Origin: Caldilineaceae bacterium
GTDB taxonomy: Bacteria > Chloroflexota > Anaerolineae > Caldilineales > Caldilineaceae
Length of the DNA: 64,000 nucleotides
Reading direction: 5' to 3'
Assembly (NCBI GenBank): GCA_026645575.1
Contig: JAPKMW010000008.1
Coordinates: forward strand, 124,001-188,000
Shown here: positions 9,002 through 17,711 of the stretch, piece by piece
Layout: every line of letters begins with the position of its first letter
Position numbering within the stretch: the stretch's first letter is position 1
Translations under genes and position numbers: made by a program
The notes under the pieces: generated by a model
Told to the model about the DNA's origin: nothing
What the model saw: only the letters and a program-made list of their open reading frames with translations
Database searches by the model: none

Positions 9002-9029
9002 TTGCACAAGATCCATATTCCAGTATAAA
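9002..9029 (+). promoter_or_regulatory. Candidate sigma-70 promoter for threonine synthase
   Basis: TTGCAC (9002-9007) and TATAAA (9024-9029) are separated by 16 bases and lie about 90 bases before the threonine synthase start. The rest of the 313-base gap (8806-9118) between the divergent thioredoxin and threonine synthase genes shows nothing else I can assign. Confidence 0.45.
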
Positions 9030-9118
9030 CTATCTGTCTACTTGCGCCGTGCCGTTGCCGGCCTTACCAATAATCGTCACAAGTAATTGTCTTAGCCAAG
9101 CGTAGAGAGTCGGGATCC

Positions 9119-10255
9119 ATGCCAAAAAGTAGCAGTATGATCGCCTATTGTCCCAGCAGCGCGTTTCAGATCGCCGCGGAATTGAGTCCTTTGCGTTGTC
9201 CAATGAGTGGGCAACCGCTGGAGTATCGCGAAATTCCGACCTTTTCACCAGGAAAGATTGATGACACCCGGCAGGGTTTGTGGCGCTATGCCGCCATGTT
9301 GCCTGTGCTGAAACCCCAGCAGACGCCCGTAACCCTGGGCGAGGGTTGGACGCCACTGGTCAGTGATGAATGGGCCGGTCGCCCAGTCTTTTGGAAGATG
9401 GACGCTTGGACCCCCACGGGCAGCTATAAAGATCGCGGCGTCAGCGTTATGGTCAACTGGTTTAAGGGGCAGGGCGCTGAGACGCTGATCGATGATTCCA
9501 GTGGCAATGCCGGCGCCAGTCTGGCCTGTTATGCCGCCCGCGCTGGTTTGCGTTCTATCATCTATGTGCCGGAGCGCGCCCCGGAACCCAAGAAGGCGCA
9601 AATTGCCATCTATGGCGCCGAATTGGTCGAAGTGCCGGGGCCGCGTGACCTGGCAACACGCGCCGCCGAAGCCGCCACCCAACATTCGCGCGAGACAGTC
9701 TATGCTTCCCATGCCTGGCATCCCGCCTTCTTACTAGGGCAGATGACCTGCGCCTGGGAGATTTGGGAACAGTTGGGGCGCCAGGTTCCCGATTGGCTCA
9801 TCTCGCCCGCTGGGAATGGCGGTCTCTTGTTGGGGATCTGCCGCGGCTTCCAACACCTGATCGCCTCCGGCATCACCAACCGGATGCCGCGCATTGTGGC
9901 TGTCCAGGCTGAACCCTATACCCCGATCTATGATGCCTTCCACAATCAGATGGATACGATTGAAAGGCAGCCGCGCATTGAACGAATTAACGCCGATGGC
10001 ATTGCTATTAGCTACCCCGTGCGCGGCAACGCCCTGGTGGAGGCGATCCGCCAATCCAAAGGCACCGTTGTCGCCGTCAGTGATGAAGATGTGATGACTG
10101 TCCATCACCGCCTGGCTGAACAAGGAGTCTTTGTCGAGCCGACCAGCGCGACCGTGGCGCTGGCCCTGCAACATCTGGCCGGTGAATTTGGTCCTAACGA
10201 CAAAGTGGTGGGCATTCTCACGGGTCACGGCCTGAAGAACCCACCGAAAGTGTAG
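9119..10255 (+). CDS. thrC: Threonine synthase
   Basis: The 378-residue protein is a fold-type II PLP enzyme of the threonine synthase family, converting O-phosphohomoserine to threonine. It has a short N-terminal segment with a degraded Cys pair, then [10 protein letters not shown] with the PLP-binding Lys104, the phosphate-binding [10 protein letters not shown] loop, and the [11 protein letters not shown] loop that holds the cofactor phosphate. Length and motif order are normal. Only a weak GGGA-like ribosome site precedes the ATG, so the exact start is less certain. The gene is monocistronic: divergent from thioredoxin and convergent with argJ. Related threonine dehydratases were considered, but the TGSYKDRG context favours threonine synthase. 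Confidence 0.85.
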   Translation: MPKSSSMIAYCPSSAFQIAAELSPLRCPMSGQPLEYREIPTFSPGKIDDTRQGLWRYAAMLPVLKPQQTPVTLGEGWTPLVSDEWAGRPVFWKMDAWTPTGSYKDRGVSVMVNWFKGQGAETLIDDSSGNAGASLACYAARAGLRSIIYVPERAPEPKKAQIAIYGAELVEVPGPRDLATRAAEAATQHSRETVYASHAWHPAFLLGQMTCAWEIWEQLGRQVPDWLISPAGNGGLLLGICRGFQHLIASGITNRMPRIVAVQAEPYTPIYDAFHNQMDTIERQPRIERINADGIAISYPVRGNALVEAIRQSKGTVVAVSDEDVMTVHHRLAEQGVFVEPTSATVALALQHLAGEFGPNDKVVGILTGHGLKNPPKV

Positions 10256-10272
10256 AGGTAGACAGAAGACAG

Positions 10273-10316
10273 GAGACAGGAGACATAAATCGTCGATTTT
10301 TCGTGTCTCCTGTCTC
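10273..10316. terminator. Convergent-gene hairpin between thrC and argJ
   Basis: Arms of 13 bp at 10273-10285 and 10304-10316 are built from a tandem 7-mer (GAGACAG). The loop contains a run of five Ts. It lies between convergent genes and probably ends transcription from both sides. Confidence 0.6.
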
Positions 10317-10333
10317 GTGTTTCCGGTTTTGCC

Positions 10334-11560
10334 TCACGAACGATAATCACCGTTGATACTTACATACTCATGGCTCAGATCACACGTCCAGACGGTGGCG
10401 CTGCCGTTGCCGAGGCCCAGTTCGACGCGCACATCCAGTTCCGCTTGGGCAAAGCGAGCGGCGGCGTCGGCTTCCTGGTAACGAAGGGGGGTGCCGGCGG
10501 CGACCAGTTGTAACTCTGGTAGCCGTTCACCCCTGGTGGCGCCGCCGGTGACAAAAAGCGAACAGTTAGCCGGCTCGACGGCAATGCCGGCGCGACCAAT
10601 GGCGGCCAGAATGCGTCCCCAGTTGGCGTCACTGCCGAAAAAGGCGGTTTTCACCAGGGGGCTGGTGGCGACAGTGTTGGCGCCGGCGTGCGCTTCGGCA
10701 TCGCTGACGGCGCCGTTGACTTGGATTGTGACAAATTTGGTCACGCCTTCACCATCGCGCACCACCGCTTGCGCTAGGTCGATGCAAATGGTCGTCAGGG
10801 CGTCAACAAAGGCGCTGTAATCGGGGCTGCCGGCGCTGGTAATTTCGGCATTGTCCGCAAAGCCATTGGCGAGTAGAATCACGGTGTCATTGGTGCTGGT
10901 GTCGCCATCAATGCTGATGCAGTTGAAGCTTTTGCCCACCGCCGCGCTCAACGCTTGTTGGAGCAAGGGCTGGGCAATGTGGGCATCGGTGGCAATAGTG
11001 CTAAGCATGGTCGCCATGTTGGGGTGAATCATGCCGGCGCCTTTGGAGATGCCGGTGAAGCGCACGTTCTTCCCACCGATGGTGGCCGTATGGGTGAAAA
11101 GTTTGGGCCGCGTGTCGGTGGTCATGATGGCACGCGCTGCATCCTCCCAACCATCGGGGCGTAGCGCCTCGGCCACTTTGGGCGCGCCAGCCAATAATTT
11201 TTCCATTGGCAATTGCACGCCAATGACGCCGGTACTCATCACCAAGACTGAATTTTCACTAGCGCCCAGCGCACTTGCCACCGCCTCGGCGGTACGCTTT
11301 GTGTTGGCTGCCCCTTCCACGCCGGTGCAAGCATTGGCGCAACCACTATTGATGATCACCGCATGAATCCCCTCCGGGTTGAGGTTCAGCACCTGCTGAT
11401 CGTAGGTCACTGGCGCTGCCGGAAACTTGTTGGTGGTAAAGGTCGCCGCCGCTCGGCAAGGCGTCCGGCTGGCAATTAACGTCAAATCGGGCGCCCCCGA
11501 TTTCTTGATCCCCGCGGCAATGCCCGCCGCATCAAAGCCGGGGACTGTGTAGATTGACAT
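10334..11560 (-). CDS. argJ: Bifunctional ornithine acetyltransferase / N-acetylglutamate synthase
   Basis: This 408-residue protein is ArgJ, which moves the acetyl group from N-acetylornithine to glutamate in the cyclic arginine pathway. The self-cleavage site is intact: KGAGMIHPNMATML, with the nucleophilic Thr184 at the start of the beta chain. The oxyanion-hole region STGVIG (109-114) is present, as is the GDTSTND segment of the beta subunit. Whether it is mono- or bifunctional cannot be told from sequence alone. It lies downstream of argG on the same strand, separated by a long inverted repeat array, so the two are probably one transcript. Confidence 0.95.
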   Translation of the reverse strand: MSIYTVPGFDAAGIAAGIKKSGAPDLTLIASRTPCRAAATFTTNKFPAAPVTYDQQVLNLNPEGIHAVIINSGCANACTGVEGAANTKRTAEAVASALGASENSVLVMSTGVIGVQLPMEKLLAGAPKVAEALRPDGWEDAARAIMTTDTRPKLFTHTATIGGKNVRFTGISKGAGMIHPNMATMLSTIATDAHIAQPLLQQALSAAVGKSFNCISIDGDTSTNDTVILLANGFADNAEITSAGSPDYSAFVDALTTICIDLAQAVVRDGEGVTKFVTIQVNGAVSDAEAHAGANTVATSPLVKTAFFGSDANWGRILAAIGRAGIAVEPANCSLFVTGGATRGERLPELQLVAAGTPLRYQEADAAARFAQAELDVRVELGLGNGSATVWTCDLSHEYVSINGDYRS

Positions 11561-11582
11561 GGGTTCCTCCTTGTTGTTGGAT

Positions 11583-11730
11583 AGGTAGACAGGTAGACAG
11601 GTAGACAGGTAGACAGGTAGACAGGTAGACAGGTAGACAGGGAGACAGGTAGACAGGTAGACAGGTAGACAGGTATTGTGGGTGCAGACCTATTTACCTG
11701 TGTACCTGTTTCCCTGTCTACCTGTCTCCC
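11583..11730. repeat. Octamer tandem array with inverted partner, argG-argJ gap
   Basis: About eleven copies of the 8-mer GTAGACAG run from 11583 to 11673. A shorter, imperfect run of the complementary motif (ACCTGTCT/CCCTGTCT) spans about 11695-11730 and reaches the argG stop codon. The two can fold into a long hairpin in the argG-argJ transcript. Confidence 0.9.
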
Positions 11731-12947
11731 TACTTCCCCTGCATATTCTTCAACGCTTCCACCTTCAGCGGCAGGCCGAAGAGGCGGATGAAGCCGCCGG
11801 CGTCGGCGTGATCATAGTCGCTGCTTTCCTCAAAGGTGACATAATCGACGCTGTAGAGGCTGTGGGGGCTTTGGCGACCGGCGAGGATGATGTTGCCTTT
11901 GTAGAGTTTGAAGCGCACCGTGCCGCTGACATTCTGCTCCGTCTCGTTGACAAAGGCGGTGATAGCGCGGCGCAAGGGGGTGAACCAGTGGCCGTTGTAG
12001 ACCAATTCGGCAAAGCGCAGACCCACCTGTTGCTTGTAGTGGAGCGTGTCGCGGTCGAGACAGAGTTGTTCCAGGGCGGCATGGGCTTTGTAGAGGATGG
12101 TGCCGCCGGGGGTTTCGTAGACGCCGCGGCTCTTCATGCCGACCAGGCGGTTTTCCACAATGTCGACGCGGCCAATGCCATGTTTGGCGCCCAGTTCGTT
12201 GAGGCGCAGCACCAGATCGACCGGTCCCATTGCTTCCCCGTTGAGCCGGGTGGGGAAGCCCTTGTCGAATTCTAACTCAATATACTCGGCTTCATTGGGC
12301 GCATCTTCCGGCGCAATCGTCCATTCAAACATGTCGGCGGGCGGCTCGTTCCACGGATCTTCCAGCGGACCGCCTTCGTTGCTCAAGTGCCAGAGATTCT
12401 TGTCCTGGCTGTAAATGCGCGCCATCGTCGCCTTGACCGGCACATTGTACTCGGCGGCATAGTCGAGCGCATCTTTGCGGCCACGGATATTCCATTCGCG
12501 CCAGGGGGCGATAATGCGCAACTTCGGGTTGAGCGCCATCACCGTCAGTTCAAAGCGCACCTGATCGTTGCCTTTGCCGGTGGCGCCGTGGGCGACGGCA
12601 TCGGCCCCTTCCAGCTCGGCAATGCGCACCATGTGCTTGGCGATGATAGGACGGGCAAAAGAGGTGCCAAGCAGATAGTCGCGCTCATAAATGGCGCCGG
12701 CCTGCATGGTCGGGAAGACATATTCGGTGAGGAATTCCTCACGCAGGTCTTCGACATAGCACTTGCTGGCGCCGGAGGCTATCGCCTTCTCTTCCAACCC
12801 AACCAATTCATCCGCCTGACCCAGGTTGGCGCAGAAGCAGACCACTTCGCAACCGTAGTTATTCTTCAGCCACGGCACAATAATACTGGTATCCAGGCCG
12901 CCCGAATAGGCCAGCACCGCTTTTTTGACAGTCGGTCTTTGTTTCAT
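11730..12947 (-). CDS. argG: Argininosuccinate synthase
   Basis: The 405-residue protein joins citrulline and aspartate using ATP, the penultimate step of arginine synthesis. The N-terminal PP-loop AYSGGLDTS (about 13-21) binds ATP, and [14 protein letters not shown] (about 119-132) is the family signature. Length is typical. The gene is preceded by a roughly 470-base leader with a structured RNA, an intrinsic terminator and an inverted repeat, which suggests control by attenuation. It is followed by argJ on the same strand. Confidence 0.96.
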   Translation of the reverse strand: MKQRPTVKKAVLAYSGGLDTSIIVPWLKNNYGCEVVCFCANLGQADELVGLEEKAIASGASKCYVEDLREEFLTEYVFPTMQAGAIYERDYLLGTSFARPIIAKHMVRIAELEGADAVAHGATGKGNDQVRFELTVMALNPKLRIIAPWREWNIRGRKDALDYAAEYNVPVKATMARIYSQDKNLWHLSNEGGPLEDPWNEPPADMFEWTIAPEDAPNEAEYIELEFDKGFPTRLNGEAMGPVDLVLRLNELGAKHGIGRVDIVENRLVGMKSRGVYETPGGTILYKAHAALEQLCLDRDTLHYKQQVGLRFAELVYNGHWFTPLRRAITAFVNETEQNVSGTVRFKLYKGNIILAGRQSPHSLYSVDYVTFEESSDYDHADAGGFIRLFGLPLKVEALKNMQGK

Positions 12948-12982
12948 AGTAATAATCTTTCTTTTTCAATAGAAGCACAAAT

Positions 12983-13055
12983 GATAAAGAGATTGAGAGA
13001 TAAAGAGATTGAGAGATTGGTTCGTGCAATCTCTTTATCTCTCAATCTCTTTATC
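12983..13055. repeat. 29-bp inverted repeat of 8-mer units upstream of argG
   Basis: Arms at 12983-13011 and 13027-13055 are perfect complements with a 15-base loop, each made of alternating GATAAAGA and GATTGAGA units. It sits in the argG leader between the intrinsic terminator and the start codon. Related copies occur at 47098-47145 and 51106-51146. Confidence 0.9.
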
Positions 13056-13073
13056 TCTGGCATGTAATGCCCA

Positions 13074-13109
13074 ACAAAAAACGCCACCCGGTCTCACCGG
13101 TGTGGCGTT
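13074..13109 (-). terminator. Intrinsic terminator in the argG leader
   Basis: On the minus strand an 8-bp stem (13102-13109 with 13080-13087) stacks on a 5-bp inner stem (13096-13100 with 13088-13092) with a three-base loop and one bulged base, followed by a run of at least six Us. It lies about 127 bases before the argG start and directly after a structured RNA, the arrangement of a transcription attenuator. Confidence 0.8.
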
Positions 13110-13118
13110 GTGGAAGCA

Positions 13119-13227
13119 ATGGCGCACAGCTACAATCTAATATGGGCAATACAAAAGTAAGCATTCCCTCTTAGGTGGAACTGGGGCCGCTTCCGGCGGG
13201 CAGTTTCCTCAAGCGTAGCATAGCCAT
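13119..13227 (-). ncRNA. Structured leader RNA upstream of argG (candidate riboswitch-like element)
   Basis: Read on the minus strand, a closing helix forms from ATGGC (13227-13223) with GCCAT (13123-13119), continued by GCTAC (13219-13215) with GTAGC (13133-13129) across an internal loop. Two hairpins are enclosed: GGAAACTG...CAGTTCC capped by CCGC/GCGG around a CGGAA loop, and GGGAATGC...GTATTGCCC with one bulge. An intrinsic terminator follows ten bases later. A TTGACA at 13289-13284 could be the -35 box, but no good -10 box follows it. I compared the elements by eye with T-box, SAM, lysine, cobalamin, TPP, glycine and ykkC consensus cores and found no match. The rest of the gap (12948-13421) holds the inverted repeat at 12983-13055 and nothing else I recognise. 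Confidence 0.5.
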
Positions 13228-13421
13228 CACAGCCGTTTTCCTCTACTTTGCAATGATGATAAACAATCGGGATCGGTTGCTGTTGTCAAACGATGTCAGT
13301 AGCATACATCACATTGGGACGGCTGTCAAACTATGTTGAATATACATTAGAAGTTGGTGTAGAGCGTAGGAAGTAGGAGGCTTGGCTACTGCCTACTTCT
13401 TACGCTCTGCACCAACTGCAC

Positions 13422-15341
13422 TTACCGTTTGACGACTAGCGGCATAAAGAGTCGTTTGAGTGGCTCTTTGCCCGGATCGGCGCCGGTGGGCAGGGGGCTG
13501 ACGCGGGCCGTGTCCTGATCGGTGGGGTTGGGCAGGCCAGGAAGGTCACGCCCTTGATCATCGGTGGGGTTCGCTTCGACAGCGGCGGTGTTGATCCGTT
13601 CGCCGCCACTGCCCGGAATCGTCGATTGATAGTAGTAAAGCAGGCGGGCGCCAGGGGCTAAGGGCGTTGTTCCACTAATCAAGGTGAGATTACCCAGATC
13701 AATCCCCAGGATCGTATCGGTAAAGACCAAGCTGTTCAGATAGGTTTCACCGGTGTTGGTGATTTCAAAGCAGTAGGTGACCGGCGCGTTTGCTTGATCA
13801 GAAACCGCTTCGATGCCGGGGCAGCTCGCGCCGCCGTTATGCCCTTTATAGACCGTCTTTTCCAAATTGATGCCGGCGGTCGGCGGGTTGCAGTAATGGC
13901 TCGGATCAGCGTCGGTGGCGCCGGGGACGGTGACGCGACCCAGATTGAAATAGGTGGGTTGAGTGCCCGGAACCTGTCTGTCATTCGGATTGCACCCATC
14001 CACCACAACCGTGCCGGGCGTTGGCGCATCCAGATTTTGGACAACGCCGGTTGCTATGTAAGTCCACGATTCTCTGGGCGAGAGTAGCCCGTCGCTATTG
14101 TCATCACTGGTCGTCACCAGTACCGGCACGACGCCCGGCTGGCTATCGGTGACGACAACCGTGGCCTGGGCAAAGGTGATGTTGCCGGTGTTGGTCACAA
14201 CATATGTCCAGGTGACAACGGCGCCCGGTTGCAACTGCGGCACATCGCGATTATTAGGATTATCAGCGTCAAAGCCATTGGTATACTTCTTGATCACAAT
14301 ACCGGGGGTCGGCACATTGCAATAGTGGCTTGGGTCGTCATCTTGCGCGCCGGGGACAGTGACAACGCCAATGTTGCGATAAGTCTCGCGCATACCAGGC
14401 GCCGCCGATCCTCCAGGGTTACAGCCATCGATAATGGTGACGGGAACGGTTGGCGCTTCCAGATCTTGCACCACGCCGGTTGCCACAAAGATCCAGACTT
14501 CACTGGGGGAAAGTTGATTGTCGCCGCCGACATCGCTGTTCGTGTTAAGCGTCGGCGTGACACCCGGTTGACTATCGGTGACGAGGACACTGGCGCGGGG
14601 AATGGTAATTGTCCCCGTATTGGTGACGCGATAGGTCCAGGTGACAGTGGCGCCCGGTTGCAATTGAGGGACATCGGGGTCGTTGGGATTGTCAGCATCA
14701 AAGCCATTGGTGTACTTCTTGATTTCAATGGTTGGGATGGCATAGATATAGCGCACCTGTAAGTTTGCGTCGGCAAAATGGTTTAGTTCTAAAATCATGT
14801 TACCTGCCCCACCACCAGTCCATGCCACCCGTGTATCAACTGGTAAGGCGACATTGCCAAAACCAACAAAAGGCGTCAACGTGGCAGGCGTACTCCAACT
14901 GTTGCTATTCGCAATACCGGCGTTTACGGCCAGCGTCACCCCGGATGGTCCACCAAAGTCGATTGTTCCATCACTGGTTGCAAGTGCGACTGATTGTGAA
15001 ATGACGATACCACCAGCCGACAAAGCCGTGCTGTCCGGCAATGTAATCTCTTGGGTTGCTTGTTCTTGGACAAGCACCAGCACTGCGTTACCCTGTCGAT
15101 TTTCAACACCGACTGTACCACTCACCTGACCGGTTAAGGTCATCTCAACACTGGTCAAAATGCCAAGTGTTGGATTGAATTGGGGCACATCCATAGTTTG
15201 TACCCAATCGGTGCGGGTAAAAGGGACGGTATCGGTAAAGACGATACTTTCTGCCCGGGCCGACCCGTACGACCAGAGGGTAAAGAAAAGAGCCAGATAA
15301 CAGGCATTGCGCACCCAAGCGTGCGTGAGGGTGATGTGCAT
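13422..15341 (-). CDS. Secreted choice-of-anchor E / DUF11-like repeat protein
   Basis: The 639-residue protein has an N-terminal hydrophobic export signal (about 10-30, ending in ARA). A beta-sandwich resembling the choice-of-anchor E domain follows (about 33-205). Two near-duplicate DUF11-type domains each start with IxIKKYTNGFDADNPN (about 207 and 350), and a third, diverged one starts near 493. The C-terminus is LKRLFMPLVVKR; a similar tail closes the PKD protein at 53644-54660. It is probably a surface or envelope protein. The ribosome site AAAGGAG lies 7 bases before the ATG. The downstream 3' flank shows no clear terminator. Confidence 0.8.
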   Translation of the reverse strand: MHITLTHAWVRNACYLALFFTLWSYGSARAESIVFTDTVPFTRTDWVQTMDVPQFNPTLGILTSVEMTLTGQVSGTVGVENRQGNAVLVLVQEQATQEITLPDSTALSAGGIVISQSVALATSDGTIDFGGPSGVTLAVNAGIANSNSWSTPATLTPFVGFGNVALPVDTRVAWTGGGAGNMILELNHFADANLQVRYIYAIPTIEIKKYTNGFDADNPNDPDVPQLQPGATVTWTYRVTNTGTITIPRASVLVTDSQPGVTPTLNTNSDVGGDNQLSPSEVWIFVATGVVQDLEAPTVPVTIIDGCNPGGSAAPGMRETYRNIGVVTVPGAQDDDPSHYCNVPTPGIVIKKYTNGFDADNPNNRDVPQLQPGAVVTWTYVVTNTGNITFAQATVVVTDSQPGVVPVLVTTSDDNSDGLLSPRESWTYIATGVVQNLDAPTPGTVVVDGCNPNDRQVPGTQPTYFNLGRVTVPGATDADPSHYCNPPTAGINLEKTVYKGHNGGASCPGIEAVSDQANAPVTYCFEITNTGETYLNSLVFTDTILGIDLGNLTLISGTTPLAPGARLLYYYQSTIPGSGGERINTAAVEANPTDDQGRDLPGLPNPTDQDTARVSPLPTGADPGKEPLKRLFMPLVVKR

Positions 15342-15590
15342 TGAAATCTCCTTTGTCAGTGAGGTGTTTATGGGTTTGGGACATGGTTGACCGCCCAGTG
15401 TGCTGTCGCACCCGGTTCGGTTACTACGACAAATGATGGAAAATTACCAAAGCATTGTTCGTATCAACAATGACGAAAAAGGAGAGAAGAGGTTACGGTT
15501 GGTTTAAGGAAAAGTAATTTCAATGGATGGTAGGTATTGGGTATTAGATATTCGATATTGAAGATTGCGATGCTGCTCAATGTCTCACCC

Positions 15591-15662
15591 ACTACCCAAT
15601 ATCACACTACCCAATATCACACTACCCAATATCACACTACCCAATATCACACTACCCAATAT
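15591..15662. repeat. 15-bp tandem repeat array (4.8 units)
   Basis: The unit ACTACCCAATATCAC repeats from 15591, 15606, 15621, 15636 and 15651 and runs into the stop codon of the aminotransferase gene at 15663. A partial inverted partner (ATTGGGTA) occurs near 15536-15544. Uniform units without spacers exclude a CRISPR array. The rest of the 321-base gap (15342-15662) shows only the ribosome site of the upstream-strand gene. Confidence 0.9.
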
Positions 15663-16928
15663 CTACAACGCCGGACACGCTTCACGAATCACGGCTGTGA
15701 TATACTCAATTTCAGCCAAGGTCAAAGAGGTGGCCGAGGGGAGGTAGAAGCCATTGCGACAGAGTTGTTCAGCGACGGGATAGCGTTCACCCTTGTAGCT
15801 TTGCCAGTAGATCGGCTGGCAGTGCATCGGGATGAAGAAGGTGCGCGTCTCAATGCCATTGTCGGCCAGCACTTTGCGTAGTTGATCACGGTTCATGCCG
15901 TAGGCGGCTTCGTCGACCAAAATGCCGTACATCCAGTAAACATTTTTGGCCCAACTCGCCTCGGCGGGCGTGCGAATGCCGGGAATGTCTTGGAGACGAG
16001 CGTTATAGGCCAGCGCATTTTGGCGCCGTTTCTCGATAAAGCTGTCCAATTGCTCGACCTGGGCCAGGCCCACGGCGGCTTGCAGGTTGGTCATGCGGTA
16101 GTTGAAACCGACAAACTTGTGCCAGAAATGGCGCTCGCTGCTAAAGGCGTGGTCGCGCAGATTCCAGGCCAGTTTGGCGATCTCGCGATTGTTGGTCGTC
16201 ACCATGCCACCCTCACCGGTGGTGATGATCTTGTTACCATAGAAGCTAAAACCGGCGGCATCCCCCAACCCGCCGGTGCGCCGTCCTTTGTATTCCGCAC
16301 CATGCGCCTCGGCGGCATCTTCGATCACCATGATGCCGTGGCGTTGGGCCAGTGCCATCAAGCCATCCATGTCGGTCGGGTGGCCGTAGATGTGAACCGG
16401 CACAATCGCTTTGGTGCGTGGGGTGATCTTGGCCGCAATCTGATCGAGATCCATCTGCCAGTAGGTCGGCTCCATATCGACCAACACCGGCTTTGCGCCA
16501 CAATAGGTGACGGCATTGGCCGTGGCGATCATGGTAAAGGTGGGGATGATTACCTCGTCGCCTGCTTCCAGCCCCAGCGTCGCCATCGCCAGGTGCATGG
16601 CCACAGTGCCATTGGCGCAAGCAATGCCATAGCGCACGCCACAGGCCGCGGCAAATTTTGCTTCAAATTCGCGAATAAAACTGCCAGCGGAGGAGATCCA
16701 ATTAGTCTCTACTGCCTGTTGTACATATTTGAGTTCGTTCCCCGTCAACGTCGGTTCACAGACCGGGATGATCGCACGACGGGTTGATTGATCGGTGTGT
16801 TCATCAAAATCAGGAATGGGCCGATAGCGGACTTTGACCTCCGGGTCTGCCGCGGGAATGACGGCGGCCAGATCGCCCATTTCTGCGAGTGTAAGTTCTG
16901 CCGGTTGCAGCATGTCGAATCCTTTCAT
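15663..16928 (-). CDS. DegT/DnrJ/EryC1/StrS sugar aminotransferase
   Basis: The 421-residue enzyme is a PLP-dependent aminotransferase of the family that makes amino sugars such as perosamine from nucleotide-linked keto sugars. The PLP lysine is Lys233 in FSFYGNKIITTGEGG, and VIEDAAEAHG (201-210) holds the cofactor-stacking Asp. An extra N-terminal stretch of about 50 residues precedes the usual start of the family domain (IIPVCEP). Its ATG directly follows the TAA of the upstream GT2 gene with no gap, so the two are translationally coupled. It is the last gene of a four-gene glycosylation operon. Confidence 0.88.
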   Translation of the reverse strand: MKGFDMLQPAELTLAEMGDLAAVIPAADPEVKVRYRPIPDFDEHTDQSTRRAIIPVCEPTLTGNELKYVQQAVETNWISSAGSFIREFEAKFAAACGVRYGIACANGTVAMHLAMATLGLEAGDEVIIPTFTMIATANAVTYCGAKPVLVDMEPTYWQMDLDQIAAKITPRTKAIVPVHIYGHPTDMDGLMALAQRHGIMVIEDAAEAHGAEYKGRRTGGLGDAAGFSFYGNKIITTGEGGMVTTNNREIAKLAWNLRDHAFSSERHFWHKFVGFNYRMTNLQAAVGLAQVEQLDSFIEKRRQNALAYNARLQDIPGIRTPAEASWAKNVYWMYGILVDEAAYGMNRDQLRKVLADNGIETRTFFIPMHCQPIYWQSYKGERYPVAEQLCRNGFYLPSATSLTLAEIEYITAVIREACPAL

Positions 16929-17711
16929 TTAGACAGCGCGATAGTGACGCCAGGTGGTTCCGACGTACTTGCGCCCCTTAATCAAATAGTCCCAAAGGTT
17001 GATGCCCGTTTTACTCTCACCGGTTGTACGAGGGACACAAATGTACGGGACTTCGTGTAGCTTATAACCTGCCTTGTTTACACGCGCCAGCAGGTCAATA
17101 CAATACTCGCCATAATCCCCTTGGAGACGGATCGTTTGCAACACTTCCGCCCGGACGGCGATAAATCCGCTGGTGTAATCATGCACCTGATTGCCCAGCA
17201 ACAGAATCGCAAAATGGTTGATGATCCAACTGAGTGTGCGCGCCATTGCGCCATGTGCCACATCAGCCCCACCGGCAATCCAGCGCGAGCCAACCGCTAG
17301 ATCGGCGCCATCCAGCACAGCCCGCACCAACTTGGGTACATCAGCGGGCGGCATGGAGAGATCACAGTCCATCCAGGTGACAATGGCGGCTTTGTGGGTC
17401 TGGATCGCCTCGTCGATGCCGCGCTGGATGGCCGAAGTCAACCCCTTTTCCCCCACTCGCCGCAGGAGAACAACCCGGCGCGCCGGGTCGGCTGGCCGTT
17501 GGGCAATGAACTTTTCCACTACTGCGCTGGTGCCATCGGGCGAATTGTCATCGACCACCAACACCAGATGGGGTGTGATGGCGCTGGCGAGAATGCCCTC
17601 AATCAAGGGGCAGATATTGTCAGCTTCATTGTAGGTTGGCAGCACGGTGCAGACGAGCGTTGACTGCGCCGGTAGCGTTCGCTGGGTTTGTGTGGTTGGC
17701 GACGGTGTCAT
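16929..17711 (-). CDS. Dpm1-like polyprenyl-phosphate glycosyltransferase (GT2)
   Basis: The 260-residue protein is a GT-A family 2 enzyme closest in pattern to dolichol-phosphate mannosyltransferase. It has VLPTYNEADNI (about 23-33), VVDDNSPDG (52-60) and the metal-binding WMDCDLSMPP (about 114-123). No C-terminal membrane helices are present, so it is the short soluble form. It would load a sugar onto a polyprenyl phosphate at the membrane surface. Its partner is likely the membrane glycosyltransferase two genes upstream, which belongs to a class that uses such donors. It overlaps the methyltransferase by four bases (ATGA). Confidence 0.87.
   Translation of the reverse strand: MTPSPTTQTQRTLPAQSTLVCTVLPTYNEADNICPLIEGILASAITPHLVLVVDDNSPDGTSAVVEKFIAQRPADPARRVVLLRRVGEKGLTSAIQRGIDEAIQTHKAAIVTWMDCDLSMPPADVPKLVRAVLDGADLAVGSRWIAGGADVAHGAMARTLSWIINHFAILLLGNQVHDYTSGFIAVRAEVLQTIRLQGDYGEYCIDLLARVNKAGYKLHEVPYICVPRTTGESKTGINLWDYLIKGRKYVGTTWRHYRAV

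Noticed and set aside
13119..13227. Assignment of the argG leader as a T-box, RNase P or SRP RNA
   Set aside because: GAGGAAA and CCGGAAG strings are suggestive, but the T-box antiterminator core, the other RNase P conserved regions and the SRP domain IV asymmetric loops are all absent.
15591..15662. Possible CRISPR array
   Set aside because: The units are 15 bp, contiguous and without spacers, so this is a plain tandem repeat. No cas gene is present in the window.
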